From an uncultured Prevotellaceae bacterium (lineage in GTDB: Bacteria; Bacteroidota; Bacteroidia; Bacteroidales; Muribaculaceae), in the NCBI GenBank assembly GCA_947254205.1, contig CAMYCE010000075.1, positions 1 through 10,438 on the forward strand: a DNA stretch of 10,438 bases, read 5' to 3'. The notes under the pieces were generated by a model. That model did no database searches, was not told where the DNA came from, and saw only the letters and a list, made by a program, of their open reading frames with translations. The translations under genes were made by a program, and so were the position numbers. Shown piece by piece: positions 5,789 to 10,438 of this stretch (positions within the stretch are counted from its first letter, which is position 1; each line of letters begins with the position of its first letter).

Positions 5789-7534
5789 TTATTTTTCGTA
5801 ATATTTTTTGTCGTTGATTTTGCGTTTCAATAGGGTGGTGTCGTCATCTTTTTCGGCCACTTCAAGAGCTTGTTTCCATTGTTCAATGGCCTCGTCGATT
5901 TGACCATTGTGGTAGAGAATGTCGCCATAGTGCTCCACTACATCGGCACTTGAGCGACCACCATTGTCGATAGCCGACTTGATGTAGAAAAGAGCCATTT
6001 TATAGTCTTTTTTCTTGAAAAACACCCAAGCATAGGTGTCGAGAAAGGTTGCGTTTTGAGGCATGATGTTCACTGCCTTGCCGCTCAGGCTCTCGGCCTT
6101 GTCGAGCTCTTGCCCTGCTGTGGCAAGGGCATAGGCATAGTTGTTCATCACGCTCACGTTTTTTGAATACACTTTGAGTGCCTCCTCATAGGTTGCCATT
6201 GCTTGGAGCGTGTCGCCCATGGCACTATAGGCATCGGCTTTGCCTCCAATCAGGTCGGAGCGCATCGACAGGTTGGTTGTGTCGACCTTGGCAAGGGCTT
6301 GATTATAGGTTTCGATGGCTTTGTCATATTGCTTCATCTCATAATAGGCTGGTGCGATATAGCCATATAGCTCAATGCTGTCGGGGTTGATTGCCAGTGC
6401 CTGCTTGGCGGCCTTGATAGCGGCGGCATAGTTGTCGTCCATCATGTTCACAAGCATGAGCCTGTGCCATGAGTGGGCATTGGTGGGGTCGATGTCGAGC
6501 GCATAGCCGAGTTGCTCGGCTGCCCCTTTATAGTCTTTCTTGGCTACTAAATACTCGCTATAGAGGTCGCGTATGGGGGTTGCATGGGGGTGCTGTTGCA
6601 GGAGCACGTCAAAAAGTTGGCGCGCACGTTGCGACGAGTCGTTGGAAATGAGCAGTTGGCGAGCATAGTCGGCAAGCACTTGCAGCTTGCTGTCGAGTTC
6701 AAGGTCTTGACTTGTGAGAGCTTGATAGGTTTCTCGGTCATAGCCCACCGAGTCGCCCTTGGCATAGTAGTATTGTGCTTTGGCCAAATAGGTGCTACCA
6801 TTGTCGGGCTCATAGAGCTGTGCCTTGTTGAGATACACAAGGGCACTGTCGGCCATGTCAAATTGGCTAAACATGCTGGCCATGGCGATGTTGTAGTCGG
6901 CACTGCGTGGCGCGCTCTGCAGTAGCTGGCGCATTTGCGAGAGAGCCCCTGTGGTGTCGTTGAGCAGTTGAAAGGCTCTCACTTTGTTGGCTGTGAGATA
7001 AATCGACTTGCCTTCCATGCTCTCAATGCTGTCATACACTTCTATGGCTTTGCGATATTGCCCCGTGCGAGAGTGGGCGGCCGCAAGTCGCATTTGCACT
7101 TCAACTTTGTGAGGATTTTGCCGGGCTATTTTCTGGGTCACTCTCAAGGCCTCTTGCACTTGCCCCACAGCCATGCAGGCATCGCTATAGAGCATGGCTT
7201 CATAGTAGTCGCCGGGGTGAGCGTCGATGTGGGCACGCATGAGTTTGATGCCTTTTTCAAATTCACTTTGCTCCACATCGTGCAACGACAAGAGGCAGTA
7301 GCCCAAGTAATAGGCCACGGTTGTGTTGGTAGAATCGATGCTGTGGGCATGTTGTAGCAGGTCAAAGAATGCCGTGGTGTTGCCCTGTTGCTTTTGGTTT
7401 TCGGCTTCAAGCAACACGTATTGGGCTTTGCGCTTGTCTTGCTCATTCACGTTGCCCCCATTCTTGGCAATAGCCGTCACTGCAAGCAACAAGGCCATCG
7501 ATAGCAGTGCTATGTGTCGTGTGATTTTGTTCAT
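5789..7534 (-). CDS. Exported tetratricopeptide repeat protein
   Basis: Predicted periplasmic scaffold protein, 581 residues. Residues 1-23 form a signal peptide (hydrophobic IALLSMALLLAVTAIA, likely cut after A23 and before K24); no lipobox is present. Nearly all of the rest (about 39-560) is helical TPR array. Clear repeats include DYYEAMLYSDACMAVGQVQEAL near 109-130, RLAAAHSRTGQYRKAIEVY near 149-167, LYSEYLVAKKDYKGAAEQL near 324-342, IAPAYYEMKQYDKAIETY near 393-410, ADAYSAMGDTLQAMATYEEAL near 433-453 and YGDILYHNGQIDEAIEQWKQAL near 536-557, each with the small-residue and proline positions typical of TPR. It lies between dut and the DUF4292 lipoprotein, an order I recall as common in Bacteroidales, and its stop is 3 bases from the lipoprotein start. 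The partners it binds are unknown; a role in envelope assembly with the lipoprotein is inferred. No enzymatic domain was seen. Confidence 0.9.
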   Translation of the reverse strand: MNKITRHIALLSMALLLAVTAIAKNGGNVNEQDKRKAQYVLLEAENQKQQGNTTAFFDLLQHAHSIDSTNTTVAYYLGYCLLSLHDVEQSEFEKGIKLMRAHIDAHPGDYYEAMLYSDACMAVGQVQEALRVTQKIARQNPHKVEVQMRLAAAHSRTGQYRKAIEVYDSIESMEGKSIYLTANKVRAFQLLNDTTGALSQMRQLLQSAPRSADYNIAMASMFSQFDMADSALVYLNKAQLYEPDNGSTYLAKAQYYYAKGDSVGYDRETYQALTSQDLELDSKLQVLADYARQLLISNDSSQRARQLFDVLLQQHPHATPIRDLYSEYLVAKKDYKGAAEQLGYALDIDPTNAHSWHRLMLVNMMDDNYAAAIKAAKQALAINPDSIELYGYIAPAYYEMKQYDKAIETYNQALAKVDTTNLSMRSDLIGGKADAYSAMGDTLQAMATYEEALKVYSKNVSVMNNYAYALATAGQELDKAESLSGKAVNIMPQNATFLDTYAWVFFKKKDYKMALFYIKSAIDNGGRSSADVVEHYGDILYHNGQIDEAIEQWKQALEVAEKDDDTTLLKRKINDKKYYEK

Positions 7535-7556
7535 TTTTCTTGTGCTATCTTTCGTG

Positions 7557-7576
7557 TTCCCCTATGTAATGGGGAA
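7557..7576. other. Small hairpin in the dut-TPR gap
   Basis: TTCCCC and GGGGAA form a perfect 6-base-pair stem around an 8-base A/T-rich loop. It lies 22 bases before the TPR start codon, in the 92-base gap after dut. It is not followed by a T run on the minus strand, so it is unlikely to be a terminator; an RNA processing site, a stability element or chance are the options. No Bacteroidetes-type -7 box was found in this gap, which supports read-through from dut. Confidence 0.4.
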
Positions 7577-7626
7577 TACAGAGGTTGCTGTGTGTGTGAG
7601 AGATGAAAGGAGAGGGTGGGTTTATC

Positions 7627-8070
7627 CTATCGGGTGCCAGTGTGCCCAAAGCCTCCTGCTCCGCGCTCGGTTTCATCGAGCGTGGTCACAGCTTGCCATT
7701 GCACGGTCTCGTGTCGGGCTACAACCATTTGGCAAATGCGCTCGCCGTTTTCGATTGTCTGTGGCTCATTGCTCAGGTTCACGACTATCACCCCAATCTC
7801 GCCACGATAGTCGGCATCGATGGTGCCGGGAGTGTTGAGAATCGTGAGGCCGCGCTTGAGTGCGAGGCCACTGCGGGGGCGTATTTGGCACTCATAGCCT
7901 TGTGGCAGCGCAATGTGCACGCCGGTGCCGATGAGGCGACGCTCCAGTGGTTGCAGAGTCACGGGCTCTTGCAACCAAGCGCGCAAGTCCATGCCTGCAC
8001 TTTGCTCGGTGCCATAGGCTGGCAACTCATGAGGACTCTTATTAAGTATCTTAACTTGAACTTTTTCCAT
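7627..8070 (-). CDS. dut: dUTP diphosphatase (dUTPase)
   Basis: Trimeric cytoplasmic enzyme that hydrolyses dUTP to dUMP and diphosphate, keeping uracil out of DNA and supplying dUMP for dTMP synthesis. Length 147 residues, as expected. All five family motifs are present in order: AGMDLRA at 25-31 (motif 1, metal binding Asp), RPRSGLA at 64-70 (motif 2), GTIDADYRG at 82-90 (motif 3, with Asp86 as the catalytic base and Tyr88 for uracil selection), GERICQMV at 109-116 (motif 4) and the glycine-rich RGAGGFGHTG at 136-145 (motif 5, closing over the phosphates). No key residue is missing. It is the first gene of the probable transcript dut-TPR-DUF4292-acyltransferase-flippase. I did not find a clean promoter in the 8071-8228 stretch before it. 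Confidence 0.98.
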   Translation of the reverse strand: MEKVQVKILNKSPHELPAYGTEQSAGMDLRAWLQEPVTLQPLERRLIGTGVHIALPQGYECQIRPRSGLALKRGLTILNTPGTIDADYRGEIGVIVVNLSNEPQTIENGERICQMVVARHETVQWQAVTTLDETERGAGGFGHTGTR

Positions 8071-8228
8071 TATTTTTTACCTTATAAATTGCGAATTTAC
8101 AAATTATTCACCAACATCTCTTGCTTTTCGCCCTTAAAAAGTGCAAAACCTTGCCTTTTGAAGCAGTCTTTTGGAATATTTCCTTGAAATGCTATCGATG
8201 ATGTAGATGTTGAATGATTCATGAAATG

Positions 8229-8268
8229 AACCTCTGCTAAGCAGTGTCAAGACTGCTTAGCAGAGGTT
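8229..8268. terminator. Long perfect inverted repeat, probable terminator of the repeat-protein gene
   Basis: A 15-base-pair perfect stem (8231-8245 with 8252-8266) closes a 6-base loop GTCAAG, and two flanking A-T pairs extend it to 17. It lies about 82 bases after the stop codon of the minus-strand repeat protein and about 160 bases before dut, so it can isolate the two transcripts. On the minus strand it is preceded by AAAA and followed by the moderately T-rich TTCATTTCAT; on the plus strand it is followed by TTTTCTCT. It is therefore probably bidirectional. The rest of 8071-8350 is A/T-rich and holds no gene that I can support. Confidence 0.75.
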
Positions 8269-8350
8269 TTCTCTAATAAAATATGTAAAATTTAGCTTAG
8301 GCGCTTTTTTCTATTTCTTAGAATATTGTTTTGATGTGTGAGGCACAGGC

Positions 8351-10414
8351 CTACTTGCTGGCCACCACAACCTTTTGTGAAGCGGTAGAGCTCTTTACAA
8401 TATATATGCCTTGTGGGAGTGGAATAGCAATTTCGCCACACACAATTGTTGAGTGCAGCAGACGACCAGAGGCATCATATATGCTTGTTTGCTCGTCTGT
8501 GACCGAAGAAAGGTGGAGTAGTCCATAACTGTCACTCCAGCACTTCAAGGTAGAGACCATAGTTTCACTCACGCCACTGCTTTTGGGCTCAATCACAATT
8601 TGCTTTGTGCAAGCTTTCCCGTCAAGCATGATGGTTCCATCTTCAATTTCAGTATTGGCAGGACTTATGATATGGCAGTTGTCAAGTGTAATGGATTTCA
8701 AATTCCTGATCGAGCCAGTCTTGCCTTGCACCTTTACTTTGGCACTCCTCAAGAGTAGGTCTCCTGGAAATCCATTAAGTGAGGTGAAGCCATTCTCGCT
8801 ACTGCTAATTTCAAGACTTGGTCCTTCTTCTATTGTGAGTGTACTTTTGCTAATGATGATTGCCGAGCTTTGAGATTCAACCATCAACGAGCCATCACCT
8901 TTTATTGTTGCATCGCTTGAAAGGGCAACGCCGAAGTAAGGAGTTGATATTTTGTTCTCTCCTTTGAGTATAATAGTAATGTTCTCCACTGCTCCAGGCA
9001 CATTAAGTCCCGATGTGGCCATAGAGGTTTCATAATTGAAATTCTTTAGGGTGAGCACATGTTTCTCCCTGTCGTAGCTTGCTGTGCCATCTCCCAAGAT
9101 GTCACGATAGTTTTCGCTGGAGGCTTGTTTTCCGCCTAAGTAAAAGTAGAATTCAGTCTTATCTATTGAAATTTCATCTTTACAGATGTCGTCTCCTATG
9201 TATACGCCACCTTTTTTAACGCAGGTTCCTTCAGGAGTGAAGATATGGCAGCCTTCGAAGGTGATATCATTGAAGCCTAAGATTGACCCAGAGGTTCCAT
9301 GTGCTTTTAGTGTAGAATTCTTGATGTTGAGAGTGTTTTTTGCATCTTCTCCACCTGTCCCAATGATACCGTACTTTCCTTTAGCTTGAAGGTTTGCCAG
9401 TTCATCGATGGCAAGGTCGCCATGGATAGTGATTCCGGCTTCATTTGTTGAGGTAGCAAGTATAGTTCCATTACCTGAAATTTTGCAAGAGCCATTCAAT
9501 TGCACAGCATTGGCTTTAGTGGCTGTTAATGTGTTTTTGCCGTTGACAAGAATGTTGATATCCGAGTTTGCCATGATGGCAGGAACCTCGTCGCTCTCTA
9601 TTGTTGCGTTGTTCAACTGGAGAGTTTTGTGTTGAATATCGTAGGTCACACTTTGGTTTCCGAGGATATCCAAGGCATTTTCTTTAGTTACTTTAATTCC
9701 TTTCACGCTCAGGTCAAAGTCGGTGTTTACTTGTTCAATCACTACTTGTCCTGTATATTTTGCGCCATTCACGGTCACAGCACCTCCTTCGGTACTGGCT
9801 CCCAAGGGAGAGGTCACAGTGCAGTCTGTGAGTTTAATGCTTCCCAGGTCACATATTGAGCCGTCATAGCCTTGTGCTTTCACGGTAGAGGCATTTATAG
9901 TGAGCCTTTCATTCAAACCTTGGTCACCGCAAATGCCCCAAGTGCCACTTAAGTCAAGTTTGCACCCTCCTTGAATAGTGAGTTGGCTTTCATCAATAAA
10001 GATGGCGGCATTAACTGTAGAGATGCATTTGAGAGCACCCGTTCCTGTTATTGTGTTACTATGGGCTCCCAAGTCGATGCGTCCACCATAATGCTCTATC
10101 TTGTTATTTCCTCTTAATTCGATGGTGAAGGTAGATAGCTCGCTGCTCGATTCGATTGCATTGACATATTCTTCTACTTTAAGAGATACGTTCTCGAGAG
10201 TCAACGTGTGTGTGTTAGCATCATAGCTCATCTTGCCAGAGCCTATTCCAATTTTTTTTAAGATGTCGCTGGCATTGGTGCTGGTTACATCATGTCCTGC
10301 CACTTTCACTCCAAGGGATTGGGCCGGAGAATGAACCGTTGCTATCATGGACACTAAAAGCAATACTGCCATGTGAAGCCATGAGCAACGAAAAGGAGTT
10401 GTTTGTTTGTTCAT
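8351..10414 (-). CDS. Secreted protein with three beta-rich repeats and a sorting-type tail
   Basis: Function unknown. The 687 residues begin with a basic stretch and a hydrophobic segment (MAVLLLVSMIATVHSPAQ, likely cut near residue 32), so the protein is exported. Residues about 34-610 are three tandem copies of one unit. Each copy opens with a segment of the type DIL...SYD...HTLTLEN, continues as short beta strands rich in Asn, Thr, Gly and Ile resembling a right-handed beta-helix, and closes with GSI....SI.L..C....P and then VVIE-like residues. The cysteine of the closing motif falls at 198, 389 and 580, exactly 191 apart. Residues about 617-687 are a separate domain containing SIYDASGRLLHS and LPQGIYIVKS, the pattern of type IX secretion (Por) C-terminal sorting domains. 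A surface or secreted adhesin or carbohydrate-binding protein would fit. The start region is A-rich and the promoter lies beyond the window edge. Base composition looks lower in G+C than the neighbours. Confidence 0.8.
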   Translation of the reverse strand: MNKQTTPFRCSWLHMAVLLLVSMIATVHSPAQSLGVKVAGHDVTSTNASDILKKIGIGSGKMSYDANTHTLTLENVSLKVEEYVNAIESSSELSTFTIELRGNNKIEHYGGRIDLGAHSNTITGTGALKCISTVNAAIFIDESQLTIQGGCKLDLSGTWGICGDQGLNERLTINASTVKAQGYDGSICDLGSIKLTDCTVTSPLGASTEGGAVTVNGAKYTGQVVIEQVNTDFDLSVKGIKVTKENALDILGNQSVTYDIQHKTLQLNNATIESDEVPAIMANSDINILVNGKNTLTATKANAVQLNGSCKISGNGTILATSTNEAGITIHGDLAIDELANLQAKGKYGIIGTGGEDAKNTLNIKNSTLKAHGTSGSILGFNDITFEGCHIFTPEGTCVKKGGVYIGDDICKDEISIDKTEFYFYLGGKQASSENYRDILGDGTASYDREKHVLTLKNFNYETSMATSGLNVPGAVENITIILKGENKISTPYFGVALSSDATIKGDGSLMVESQSSAIIISKSTLTIEEGPSLEISSSENGFTSLNGFPGDLLLRSAKVKVQGKTGSIRNLKSITLDNCHIISPANTEIEDGTIMLDGKACTKQIVIEPKSSGVSETMVSTLKCWSDSYGLLHLSSVTDEQTSIYDASGRLLHSTIVCGEIAIPLPQGIYIVKSSTASQKVVVASK
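8354..8566 (-). other. Domain resembling a type IX secretion C-terminal signal
   Basis: Encodes residues about 617-687 of the repeat protein. The pattern is a strand with SIYDASGRLLHS, a polar turn, IPLPQGIYIVKSS and a basic finish QKVVVASK. This follows the known type A sorting domain layout (a YDxxGR-like strand, then L.xGIYIVK, then K.VV). Such domains direct export across the outer membrane and are removed during secretion. Whether this organism encodes the secretion machinery cannot be seen here. Confidence 0.65.
8585..10315 (-). repeat. Three tandem ~190-residue protein repeats
   Basis: Approximate units are 10315-9731 (residues 34-228), 9721-9158 (232-419) and 9157-8585 (420-610). Aligned anchors are DILKKIG / DILGNQS / DILGDGT, then MSYDANTH / VTYDIQHK / ASYDREKH, and at the end GSICDL / GSILGF / GSIRNL with a following Cys-x-x-x-x-Pro. 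The closing anchors are spaced exactly 191 residues, while the opening ones are 199 and 189 apart, so insertions sit in the front half of unit 1. Similarity is at protein level; the copies have diverged too far to be recent DNA duplications. Confidence 0.85.
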
Positions 10415-10438
10415 TGTTTTTTTTAAATTAAAAATTAA

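Noticed and set aside
7557..7576. The dut-TPR hairpin as a terminator ending dut transcription
   Set aside because: The stem is only six base pairs and no T run follows on the coding strand.
7603..8187. A 194-codon open frame on the plus strand
   Set aside because: It is antisense to dut, whose five motifs are intact; the predicted protein has no recognisable features.
8071..8228. A promoter for dut
   Set aside because: Near matches to the -7 box (around 8092-8107) have no TTTG at the right distance upstream, so I could not support one.

Overview
This window looks like a chromosomal piece of a Bacteroidales bacterium; Muribaculaceae, Prevotellaceae or Bacteroidaceae are all plausible, and I cannot resolve it further. 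The evidence is the DUF4292 lipoprotein, a well-formed Bacteroidetes-type promoter (TTTG, 19-base spacer, TATCTTTG) in front of greA, A-rich start regions with poor Shine-Dalgarno sequences, an M64 peptidase, and a secreted protein whose tail resembles a type IX secretion (Por) sorting domain. All nine genes lie on the minus strand, so they are read from high to low coordinates.

Layout in transcription order. (1) 10414-8351: a 687-residue secreted protein made of three tandem repeats of about 190 residues plus a sorting-type tail. It is followed by a long perfect inverted repeat (8229-8268). (2) 8070-2482: dut, a TPR protein, a DUF4292 lipoprotein, a FemAB/GNAT-like acyltransferase and a polysaccharide flippase. 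The last four are packed with gaps of 3, 18 and 1 bases and are probably one transcript; dut is 92 bases upstream, with a small hairpin between. (3) 2320-1427: greA and a HIT-family hydrolase, driven by the promoter at 2442-2412 and ended by a hairpin at 1394-1360. (4) 1337-51: an exported M64 zinc peptidase.

The dut/greA/HIT part is housekeeping. The TPR-lipoprotein-acyltransferase-flippase block is best read as an envelope module: the flippase would move a lipid-linked glycan across the inner membrane, the acyltransferase could modify that glycan or its lipid, and the LolB-like lipoprotein and TPR protein would act in the periplasm or at the outer membrane. This joint role is inferred from gene packing only. 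The triple-repeat protein is the least understood gene and has a lower G+C feel than its neighbours. No tRNA, rRNA, CRISPR array, insertion sequence or phage gene was seen.
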